DNA of 64,000 bases from Cupriavidus pauculus (GTDB taxonomy: Bacteria > Pseudomonadota > Gammaproteobacteria > Burkholderiales > Burkholderiaceae). A program made the translations under genes and the position numbers. Below, in pieces: positions 1-7,493 of the stretch. Location: NCBI RefSeq assembly GCF_003854935.1, contig NZ_CP033969.1, positions 2,108,001 through 2,172,000 on the forward strand, written 5' to 3'. Under the pieces are notes generated by a model. It ran no database searches. It worked only from the letters and a program-made list of their open reading frames with translations, and had not been told where the DNA came from. How positions within the stretch are numbered: position 1 is the stretch's first letter; each line of letters starts with the position of its first letter.

Positions 1-514
1 TGCCGCGCGTGGCCAGATCGTCGGCCAGCCGCTTCAGCGTCAGGCACGTCTCGGGCTGCGCCGGCACCAGCACCAGCACCAGGTCGGCCGCGTCGATGGC
101 CTGGCTGGCGTAACCGGACGGCCACGGCGCCGTGTCGATCAGCACCGCGCCGGTGGCCGGCAGGTCCACCTGGCCGATCCGCCGCGCCAGCCAGTTCGCC
201 GGCAGCCGCTCGATGGCGCCCGATTCCGCGCTGTCACCCCATGGCACGAACAGTACGCCGTCGTCGCTGCGCAGGCCCGCGCCGGCCCAGGCCGTGGCCG
301 AGCCATCGTGCAGCGACCCGCCCAGCCCGTCGGCCGGAATGTCGCGCAGGCCGAAGTGAAAGCCGAGCACGTTGCGCGGATCGCATTCCACGGCCAGCAC
401 GTCGTGCTTGCGCCAGGCCAGCAGCGACGCCAGTTCGGCGGTCAGCGTGCTGCGGCCCGCGCCGCCCGTGGTCGATACCAGGGCGATGGTGGCGGCTGGC
501 GTGCCCGTGCTCAT
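1..514 (-). CDS. bcsQ: BcsQ-like ParA/MinD family ATPase, cellulose operon (partial at left edge)
   Basis: Minus-strand gene starting at ATG 514 and running off the left edge, so only about 171 N-terminal residues are visible. The start opens a ParA/MinD fold with a P-loop-like STTGGAGRSTL (about residues 14-24), then LAVECDPRN and a Walker-B-like VLIDTAPWPS. The P-loop is degenerate: the deviant-Walker signature lysine is absent and the P-loop lysine is Arg, and E. coli BcsQ is also atypical there. BcsQ is known to help assemble or localise the cellulose synthase at the pole with BcsR, BcsE and BcsF. The start overlaps the bcsF stop by 4 bp (ATGA), so the two are probably translationally coupled. 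A different ParA-like protein is possible, but the bcs context makes BcsQ likely. Confidence 0.8.
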   Translation of the reverse strand, partial: MSTGTPAATIALVSTTGGAGRSTLTAELASLLAWRKHDVLAVECDPRNVLGFHFGLRDIPADGLGGSLHDGSATAWAGAGLRSDDGVLFVPWGDSAESGAIERLPANWLARRIGQVDLPATGAVLIDTAPWPSGYASQAIDAADLVLVLVPAQPETCLTLKRLADDLATRG

Positions 515-711
515 CGCCGGCCCCCCGTGCCGCCCTGGCGCTTGCCGCGTATCACCAGCGCGTCAAGCTGCGGCGGCAGCCGCACGGCCCGGCGCGGGCG
601 CGGCGCGCTCCAGCGCGGCAGCCAGCGCAGCAGGTCGAAGCGCCACGCCAGCCAGGCCAGCGGCGCGGCCAGGATCAGGCCCCAGATGAAATAGCCGAGA
701 AAGATCGCCAT
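511..711 (-). CDS. bcsF: BcsF-like small single-pass membrane protein of the cellulose operon
   Basis: This 66-residue protein has one hydrophobic N-terminal segment (about residues 3-24, FLGYFIWGLILAAPLAWLAW) followed by a very basic cytoplasmic tail. That is the layout of BcsF, which in enterobacteria anchors BcsE and the c-di-GMP sensing complex at the membrane beside the cellulose synthase. It starts 2 bp after the bcsE stop and overlaps the bcsQ-like start by 4 bp, so it sits inside the operon. The call rests on size, topology and position next to bcsE; sequence similarity in such a short protein is weak. In enterobacteria bcsF is followed by bcsG, whereas here a bcsQ-like gene follows. 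Confidence 0.65.
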   Translation of the reverse strand: MAIFLGYFIWGLILAAPLAWLAWRFDLLRWLPRWSAPRPRRAVRLPPQLDALVIRGKRQGGTGGRR

Positions 712-713
712 GG

Positions 714-2507
714 TCAGTCCTGACGTTTGAGGGGCACCGGATGCGGCGCCGGCAGGGTGCGCGGCGCGGCGCCGGGGCCGGGGCGGCGGGGCGGCACCAG
801 CGGCAGCGACACGGCGGCCGGCTCGGGTTCGGGTTCGGATTCGGGCGCCACTTCAGGCATGGGCGGCATGGGCGGCAGGTCGGCGGCAGCGGCGTCGGCG
901 GTGGCCGGAGAGGTTGGACCCGCCGGGTGCGCCGGCAGCCAGTTGCCGTAGTCGGGCGGCGGATACGCGGCGATCTCCGCTTCCAGCCGCGCCAGTTCGG
1001 CCGTGATCGATTCGTTGTCGCCGCTGCGCAGGTCGCCCTGGAACAGGTCGGCCATGGGCCGCTGGAACACGCGCTGGCAGACCGCATCCACGTCGTCCAG
1101 CCGGCAGGCGAAGAAGAACGCATAGAGGCTGTCGCTGCCGGCGGTGCACAGGTCCCCCGCGCGGCTCATGCGGCAGGCGCGCAGCGCGTCGACGTGGGCC
1201 ACCTCGGGCAGCAGCGGCAGTTGCAGCAGCACGTGCGGCAGGCGGATCATGCGGCTGCGCTCCACCGCGTCGCGCACCAGCGCCACGAACGTGGGCGCCG
1301 CCACGTAGCCGCTGGCCGTGGTGGTCAGCACCGCCGACAGCGCGTTGTGGTAGTCGGCCAGGATCGGCCGCGAGAACACCTGGCCCTGCAGCCCGTCGAT
1401 CATCGCCTGCATCCGCGCGAATGGCGTGCGCTGCGCGATCACGGCGTTGGCGCCCAGGTTCAGCATCAGCAGCTCATAGTGCTGGCGCATGGCCTCGCGG
1501 TCCTCGCGGATCACGATCTTCAGCGCGCGGCCCGCGCTGCGGCGCAGCCGGTGCACCTGCCCAGCCAGCATCTCCAGGTCGCGCGTGCCGGCGTAGTGCA
1601 GGATCACGGTGGCCGCCACCGCCTTGCTGGCCGTGGCCACGGCGGCCTCGTTGCTGTCCACCACGCGCCACGCTTCGGGGATGAAGCGCTCGCGCAGCAC
1701 CGCGTCGCGGCTGGCAATCACGCGCTGCTCGTCGGGCGCCAGCATGCCGGCCTGCTCGATCGTGTCGCTGTACGTGTCGGCCGCCACCATCAGCCGGTGC
1801 TCGCCCGGCGCAAAGCGCAGCCGCACGATCTCGCCGGCCACCACGGCCTGGTTGTCGCGCCAGAACGCCACCTCCCACGTGTACTGGCCCTGTTGCTGCG
1901 ATAGCTGCACGGCGCCCGCAAAGCGGCCGTGAAAGCCGTGCAGGTCCGGCCCCGGCTGGCCGTCGGCTGCCTCGGGCGGCGCCATCGCCAGCAGCAGCGC
2001 GCAGCGCTCGTCGGCGCACCAATCGCCGAGCCGCACGCCCTCGGCCGCCAGCGCCGCGGCGTCGTGCCAGCTGAAGAATGCTTCCGCGCCTTCCAGCAGG
2101 AACGTGGTGCCGCGCGCGCCGCACTGGTCGACCAGCGCGTCGAGCGCTTCCATCAATGTGTCGATGCCGGCGCGCCCCGGCTGCGGCCGCAGCGCGCACA
2201 GGTTGGCGCGCGCGTGGAGCGCGCGATTGACCTCGATGTCGAGCCCGTGCTCGCGCAGCGCGGCGGCAATGCCTTCGGCCTCGCGCGTCGACAGCACGCA
2301 GGCCGGGCCGCGCAGCGCGCTGGCGGCGGTCTGCCAGAACAGCGCGTCCCGGGCCGGCGACGGCGGCGCGTAGACCACGTGCGCGCGGCCCGGCGCCAGC
2401 GTGGCCAGCGCCGGGGCCAGGCCCTCGATCGCCAGCGTGGCGCGGGCCTGCAGCCGGGCCAGCAGCGGGGCGGGGCGGGGGGCGGAGGCGTGGGCGGCGT
2501 CGTTCAT
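714..2507 (-). CDS. bcsE: BcsE, c-di-GMP-binding cellulose synthesis regulator
   Basis: This 597-residue cytosolic protein matches BcsE in length (somewhat over 500 residues in E. coli) and layout: a degenerate ATPase-like N-terminal half, a receiver-like middle, and a degenerate GGDEF-like C-terminal region. An I-site-like RAGD motif lies at residues 449-452, where BcsE binds c-di-GMP through an RxxD motif. BcsE is needed for maximal cellulose production and joins the Bcs membrane complex through BcsF and BcsQ/BcsR. The tail from about residue 515 is Pro/Ala/Glu rich and looks disordered. It follows bcsC after a 21-bp gap and precedes bcsF by 2 bp. With several GGDEF/EAL genes in the next 30 kb, c-di-GMP control of cellulose secretion is a reasonable inference. 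Confidence 0.88.
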   Translation of the reverse strand: MNDAAHASAPRPAPLLARLQARATLAIEGLAPALATLAPGRAHVVYAPPSPARDALFWQTAASALRGPACVLSTREAEGIAAALREHGLDIEVNRALHARANLCALRPQPGRAGIDTLMEALDALVDQCGARGTTFLLEGAEAFFSWHDAAALAAEGVRLGDWCADERCALLLAMAPPEAADGQPGPDLHGFHGRFAGAVQLSQQQGQYTWEVAFWRDNQAVVAGEIVRLRFAPGEHRLMVAADTYSDTIEQAGMLAPDEQRVIASRDAVLRERFIPEAWRVVDSNEAAVATASKAVAATVILHYAGTRDLEMLAGQVHRLRRSAGRALKIVIREDREAMRQHYELLMLNLGANAVIAQRTPFARMQAMIDGLQGQVFSRPILADYHNALSAVLTTTASGYVAAPTFVALVRDAVERSRMIRLPHVLLQLPLLPEVAHVDALRACRMSRAGDLCTAGSDSLYAFFFACRLDDVDAVCQRVFQRPMADLFQGDLRSGDNESITAELARLEAEIAAYPPPDYGNWLPAHPAGPTSPATADAAAADLPPMPPMPEVAPESEPEPEPAAVSLPLVPPRRPGPGAAPRTLPAPHPVPLKRQD

Positions 2508-2528
2508 CGAAGGTCCTGTGGGGGCCGC

Positions 2529-5500
2529 TCAATAGGCCGAGTATGGCCGCACGGGCGTCGGCGGGAACGGCACCGGCAACTCGCGCTTGTCGAACAGGTA
2601 GCGCAGCCAGGCCATGGCGCGATTCGGCGCGTAGTCGCGCGAGCGGTCGATCGAGAACCCGGCGCCCACCACCCAGTGCGGCGCCAGCGTGTATTCGACG
2701 GTCGCGCCCAGCGTATAGCTGAAGCCGCCGCCCGACCCGCCGCCATAGGTGGCGTTGCCGCTGGCCGCCTGCAGGTCCGGCCGCGTGGGAAAGAACGGCG
2801 CGGCGTCCTCGTAGGTCCACGACCAGCCGGCCGATCCCAGCAGCCGCCACGACCACCTGGCATGGCGGCCGGTCCAGTCCAGCGGAATGCCGACCGACAG
2901 GTAGCGCTGCGGGCTGTAGTAGCCGCCGTGCCCGAAGGTGTAGAAGCGCTGGTTTTCCGAGTAGTGCCACCAGTTGAACACCAGCCCGCTGGTCACGCGG
3001 TGATCGCGCTGGGCGTAGACGGGCACGTCGAAGCCGGTGCGCAGCGTGACCTCGCGGTTGGTCTTGACGTTGTCGCCCGTGTAGACCCCGGCGCCCACGT
3101 CGGCAAACAGGCCCAGCCGGCCCACGTCCCGCGCGTAGCGCAGGTGCACGCCGTTGCGGACGATGCCGCCCCAGTGCTCGCCGGTCACCGGGTCGCGCGC
3201 GCCGGCGTACGAGATCAGCGAACTGGTTTGCGCCCGGCGCGACACGTCCACGGTCACCGACTGCACGCCCAGGTCCGCCCGGTAGCGCAGCCCGCCCACC
3301 ACCGTGGTTTCCAGGAAGCCCAGCGGCGTGGTGCCGATATCGGCGCGCCAGCTGTTGTAGGCCCCGTCGTACTCGTAGCCGGCCGCCAGCGCCACGCCCT
3401 TGTCGGTCTGGCCGATGTTGCCCAGCCCGGCATTGCCCAGCGCCGGGATCTTGCCGAACTCCAGGTTGCGCAGCGGCGCGGTGCCGCGCAGCGTGCCGGC
3501 ATCGAGCAGCACCGTGTCGGCATGGAAGAACATGTGCCCCGTGTAGCCGTGCGGCACGCGCACGTACAGCGGGATCTCGGTGGCGTGCAGCCGCGAGATG
3601 CCGTCGTCGCCGGACTTGTTCGACTGCATGACCGCCGTCGCCACCTCGCCCTGCCGCCGCGCATCCAGCCCGGCCAGCGCGCGCTGGGCCGGCGTGCCGT
3701 CGGCGCCCGGCAGCACGCTTTCGCGCTGTTCCAGCGGCAGCGCCGCGCGGTACAGGCCGGCGGCCTCGTCGAAATCGCCGCGCGACTGCGCGATGCGGCC
3801 GCGCTGCACCGTGATGTCGGCGCGGCCCGGAAAGCGTGCGTCCAGCGCGTCCACCACCTCGGCGGCCTCGTCCTCGCGCCGCAGCGCGGTGAAGCGGCGC
3901 GCCACCGACAGCCGCGTGTCGATATCGTCCTCGGGCGCCTCGGCCAGCACCGTGCGGACGATGTCCAGCGCCTGCGCGGTCTGGCCCATCCGCTCGTACT
4001 GGCGCGCCAGCGTCAGTTGCGCGCCGGCGTCGTGCGGCTGCGTGGCCAGCACCCGGCGGGCCGCGTCGGCCGCGCCGCGGTAGTCACCGCCTGCCTCGCG
4101 CAGGTCGGCCAGTTCCAGCAGCCAGCGCCGGTCGGCCTGCTGCGCGGCCGGCACCGCGTCCAGCACCTGCTGCGCGCGCCGCAGGTCGCCGGCGGCGATC
4201 TGGCGGTCGGTCTCGCGCAGCGCCAGCCGCAGCGACTGGTCGGCCAGGTCGGCCTGTTCCTCGGCGGTGGCGCCGGGCAGCGCGCCGGTATCGGCGATCC
4301 ACTGGCGCAGCGCATCGTCGCGGTCGGCGGCGGCCAGCAGTTCGCCGTAGCGCAGCCGGATGTCGACGTGCGGCGCGTCGGGGTGCGCGGCCAGCCAGTC
4401 GCTGACCAGCCGCAGGCCCTTGTCGGTCTCGCCCAGCGCAATCCATTCGCGGCCGATCGACGCCAGCATGTGCGGATCGTCGGCGGCCTCCGCGGCGGCC
4501 TGGTCGAGCAGGCGGCGGGCGTCCGCGTCGCGGCCCTCGGCCACGCGCTGGCGTGCCTCGCGCAGTTGCTGCTGCGCGGCCAGGTTGCGGGCCAGCCCGC
4601 GCATGCTGTCCGAGCGCTCGGCCTGCGGCACGCCGGCCAGCATCGCGGCGGCGCCGTCGATGTCGTCCACGCTGTTCAGGTACAGCGCGCTGGCGTAGCG
4701 CATGTCGTTGCCCGGCGCCGCGCGCATGCCGTCGTCCATCACGCTGCGGCCCAGCGCGGGCAGGCTCAGGTCACGATAGATGCGGGCCAGCGTGAAGCGC
4801 GTCCACGGGTCGTCGGGCCGCAGGCGGATGGCGTCTTCCAGATCGCGGATAGCCGGGCTGCGCTGTTGCCGGGCCAGCGACTGGTCGGCGCGTACCGACA
4901 GCAGGTCGGCCCGCATCGCGCGCAACTCGGCGGCGGACCCCTGCATGCGTGCGGCCTGGCTGGCGATCAGCGGCTCCACCTCGGCCTCGCGGCCTTCCTT
5001 CTGCAGGATGCCGACCAGCGTGCGCAGCGTGCCGACGTCGGGCCTGGGGCGGGCCAGCATCTGGCGCAGTAGCGTTTCGGCCTCGCGGTTCTTGTCCTGC
5101 GCCACCAGTGCGTCGGCCAGGATGCCCTGCGCGTCGGCGTTGGCCGGCTGCTGCGCCAGCGCCTGCCGGGCCAGCCGCTCGGCCTCGGCCGGCTTGCCCT
5201 GGCGATTGGCCTCGCGCGCCTTGGCCACGGTGCCCCAGAACGTGGCCGTGCCGATCAGGCTGCGCCACTTGTCGCTCGGGTCAAGTTGATTGGAGCGCGT
5301 GAACAGCTCGCGCGCCTCGTCGTGGCGGCCCTCGCGCAGCCGCACGAGCCCCAGCCCGCCCACCACCTCGGCATCGTCGCGCCGCTTGCGGTACGCCTGC
5401 TGCAGCGCGATGTCGGCGTCCTTGAGCTGCCCGCGCTCCAGTTGCGCCAGCCCGCGCTGCCGCGCCTGCCAGGCCGGATCGGCCTCGCGCTGCTTCTGCG

Positions 5501-6323
5501 CGGCCACGCGCTTGCCCAGTTCGGCCAGCGTGTCCTGCGCGCCCTTGTCGTCGGGCACGGCCTTCACGTAGCGCTCGAACCAGACGTAGTAGGCCGGGTC
5601 GTCGTTGACGCGGTACAGCGTGCGCCGCCAGATGTCGAGCGCGGTGGCCCGGTCGCCCTCGGGCTGCTGCGTGACTTCGTAGAGCAGCGCAAAGCCTTCC
5701 TGCCGGGTGCCGGCGCGGTCGGTCAGCAGGTCGCCCAGCGTCAGCTTGAGCTGCATGTCCGACGGGTTCGCGCGAATCCGCTGGCGCAGTTCGGCGATGG
5801 CCCGCGTGCGGCCGTCCGGCGTGCCCGAGAGAATGCGGTAGTAGTCGCGCGTCAGGCTGCCGGCCGGCGCGCCGCGCGGAAACAGCTTCTGCAGCCGCTG
5901 CACCGCTTCTTCGTCCTGGCCGCTGCGCGACAGCAGGCGGATGTTGGCCATCTCGCGCTTGTCGCGCGTGGCGATGCGGTAGGCATCGTCCAGCTCCCGC
6001 GTGGCGGCGCTGCCGGGCGCCACGGCCTGCAGCTTCCTGAGCAGCTTGTCGGCCTCGGCCGGGCGGTTCGAGCGGATCTCGATCAGCCCGAGCAGCTTCA
6101 GCGCCTCGGGCTCGTTCGGGTTGATCAGCAGCGCCTTGTCCAGGATGCCGCGTGCCATGTCGGCGCGGTTGCGCGCCTCCCACATCCGCGCGGCGGCCAG
6201 CAACTGCGCCATCTGGGGCGACGGCGCGGCGCGCGAGGCGGGGGCGGGATCTGCGGCAAGGGCAGGCATGGCGGAAGTGGCCAGCAACACGGCCAGCGTG
6301 GGGGCTAGCGCGCTGCGGGGCAT
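2529..6323 (-). CDS. bcsC: BcsC, cellulose synthase outer-membrane export protein (TPR plus beta-barrel)
   Basis: BcsC spans the periplasm and outer membrane and forms the exit channel for cellulose. I chose the start at ATG 6323 because it is followed at once by a signal peptide (LAVLLATSAMPALA) and gives 1264 residues, near the roughly 1150 of E. coli BcsC. The same frame stays open to 7439, but that extension only shadows bcsZ. Residues from about 30 to 780 are arrays of TPR repeats (AEADKLLRKLQAVAPGS and similar). The last 350 or so residues are a beta-barrel rich in Tyr, Gly and Trp, with blocks such as YGGGSGGGFSYTLGATVEY. The start overlaps the end of bcsZ by 19 bp. Confidence 0.94.
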   Translation of the reverse strand: MPRSALAPTLAVLLATSAMPALAADPAPASRAAPSPQMAQLLAAARMWEARNRADMARGILDKALLINPNEPEALKLLGLIEIRSNRPAEADKLLRKLQAVAPGSAATRELDDAYRIATRDKREMANIRLLSRSGQDEEAVQRLQKLFPRGAPAGSLTRDYYRILSGTPDGRTRAIAELRQRIRANPSDMQLKLTLGDLLTDRAGTRQEGFALLYEVTQQPEGDRATALDIWRRTLYRVNDDPAYYVWFERYVKAVPDDKGAQDTLAELGKRVAAQKQREADPAWQARQRGLAQLERGQLKDADIALQQAYRKRRDDAEVVGGLGLVRLREGRHDEARELFTRSNQLDPSDKWRSLIGTATFWGTVAKAREANRQGKPAEAERLARQALAQQPANADAQGILADALVAQDKNREAETLLRQMLARPRPDVGTLRTLVGILQKEGREAEVEPLIASQAARMQGSAAELRAMRADLLSVRADQSLARQQRSPAIRDLEDAIRLRPDDPWTRFTLARIYRDLSLPALGRSVMDDGMRAAPGNDMRYASALYLNSVDDIDGAAAMLAGVPQAERSDSMRGLARNLAAQQQLREARQRVAEGRDADARRLLDQAAAEAADDPHMLASIGREWIALGETDKGLRLVSDWLAAHPDAPHVDIRLRYGELLAAADRDDALRQWIADTGALPGATAEEQADLADQSLRLALRETDRQIAAGDLRRAQQVLDAVPAAQQADRRWLLELADLREAGGDYRGAADAARRVLATQPHDAGAQLTLARQYERMGQTAQALDIVRTVLAEAPEDDIDTRLSVARRFTALRREDEAAEVVDALDARFPGRADITVQRGRIAQSRGDFDEAAGLYRAALPLEQRESVLPGADGTPAQRALAGLDARRQGEVATAVMQSNKSGDDGISRLHATEIPLYVRVPHGYTGHMFFHADTVLLDAGTLRGTAPLRNLEFGKIPALGNAGLGNIGQTDKGVALAAGYEYDGAYNSWRADIGTTPLGFLETTVVGGLRYRADLGVQSVTVDVSRRAQTSSLISYAGARDPVTGEHWGGIVRNGVHLRYARDVGRLGLFADVGAGVYTGDNVKTNREVTLRTGFDVPVYAQRDHRVTSGLVFNWWHYSENQRFYTFGHGGYYSPQRYLSVGIPLDWTGRHARWSWRLLGSAGWSWTYEDAAPFFPTRPDLQAASGNATYGGGSGGGFSYTLGATVEYTLAPHWVVGAGFSIDRSRDYAPNRAMAWLRYLFDKRELPVPFPPTPVRPYSAY

Positions 6324-7492
6324 GTGGATGTCCAGGCCGGCACCAGCGTGCCGTCCGCCTCGAAGCGGAAGTGTCCGTCCAGATGGCCCAGCCCGAACAG
6401 CGCCAGCACCTGGCTGTAGTAGCCCAGCGGCGCCTGCGCGGCCATCGTGCGGGTGCGCTGGGCCTGCCCGCGCGCCGCATCGGCCAGCCCCAGCGCCGCC
6501 AGATACGGGGCCACGGCGGCCGAGAACCCCGCGTTGCCGGCGTTCGCACCGAACGTGCCGGCCTGCGTGTCCACGCGCTCGGGCGGATGGCCGTGCGCCA
6601 CCACGTAGTCGGCCATTGGGCGGAACCGCTGCAGCACCGTGGTGCGCAGCGGGTCGCGCGGGGCGGTCATGCCGGCCCACAGGTAGACGCGGATGGCGTT
6701 GTACGACCCGCCGGCCTGCGTCTGCGCGTCGGGCTGGAAGCCGCGGCCCTTCTGGTACACCGCCCAGTCGGGCGAAAAGCCTTTGGGCGCCGTATCGACG
6801 ATCAGCCGCGCCGAAGTGTCGACGAGCGTCTTCCAGCCGGCATCCTCGGCGCCCAGCACGGCGGCCAGCCGCCGCATCACGGGCAGCGGGACGTAGCTCG
6901 GGTTCAGGCGCCACGTGTCCGGCGTGGGATGGAAGCCGGCCGGCCCCGGCAGCAGCGTGCGGCCCAGCCCAGGCAGCACGGCCGATTCCTCGCGCAGCGC
7001 GCGGCGCGCCAGCACGGTGCCCAGCGCCGTGTAGCGCCGCACCTGCCAGAGCCGGCCCGCTTCCAGCAGCGCGTAGGCGATCCACAGGTCGGCGTCGGAC
7101 GCCGGGTTGCTGTCGATCACGCCCCAGGTGCCGGCCTGCTCGCCCTCGGTGCGCTTGCCCCAGATCCACGCGGGCAGGTGGGCGGTCAGGTCGCCCCGGG
7201 CCAGGTTGTTCTCGGTCCACGCCAGCAGCCGCTCGAACGTGGCGCGGTCGTTGGCGGCCAGCGCGAAGAACAGCCCGTACGACTGGCCTTCGGATACCGT
7301 CACCTGCTGGTCGCTGCTGTCGTCGATGACGCGGCCGTCCCGGCTGATCGTGGCGCGGCGGAAGGCGTCCCAGTCGGGCCAGGGGCAAGACGCGGCGGGG
7401 GCGGCCAGCGCGGGCAGGGTGGCGCCGGCCAGCATGCACGCCACGGCGCAGCGGATCGACACGCGCTTCAGCCAGGCCCGTGCCCGCCGCAT
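6305..7492 (-). CDS. bcsZ: BcsZ, periplasmic endo-1,4-beta-glucanase (glycoside hydrolase family 8)
   Basis: This 395-residue GH8 enzyme trims nascent cellulose in the periplasm. A signal peptide (CAVACMLAGATLPALAAPA, about residues 15-33) leads into the mature domain. The GH8 signature SEGQSYGLFFAL carries the catalytic-acid Glu at residue 68, and later blocks typical of BcsZ include SNPASDADLWIAYALL and GGSYNAIRVYLWAGM. Length is close to E. coli BcsZ (368). It sits between bcsB, whose stop is 1 bp upstream, and bcsC, whose start lies inside its last 19 bp, so the three genes are tightly coupled. Confidence 0.94.
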   Translation of the reverse strand: MRRARAWLKRVSIRCAVACMLAGATLPALAAPAASCPWPDWDAFRRATISRDGRVIDDSSDQQVTVSEGQSYGLFFALAANDRATFERLLAWTENNLARGDLTAHLPAWIWGKRTEGEQAGTWGVIDSNPASDADLWIAYALLEAGRLWQVRRYTALGTVLARRALREESAVLPGLGRTLLPGPAGFHPTPDTWRLNPSYVPLPVMRRLAAVLGAEDAGWKTLVDTSARLIVDTAPKGFSPDWAVYQKGRGFQPDAQTQAGGSYNAIRVYLWAGMTAPRDPLRTTVLQRFRPMADYVVAHGHPPERVDTQAGTFGANAGNAGFSAAVAPYLAALGLADAARGQAQRTRTMAAQAPLGYYSQVLALFGLGHLDGHFRFEADGTLVPAWTSTCPAAR

Positions 7493-7493
7493 G

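Noticed and set aside
1929-5072. 1047-codon plus-strand ORF opposite bcsE and bcsC
   Set aside because: It is the antisense shadow of two clear genes. The protein is mostly Arg/Ala/Gln repeats with no motif.
2529-7439. Long 1636-codon reading of bcsC
   Set aside because: The first 372 codons overlap bcsZ in another frame. The signal peptide after ATG 6323 gives a better start.
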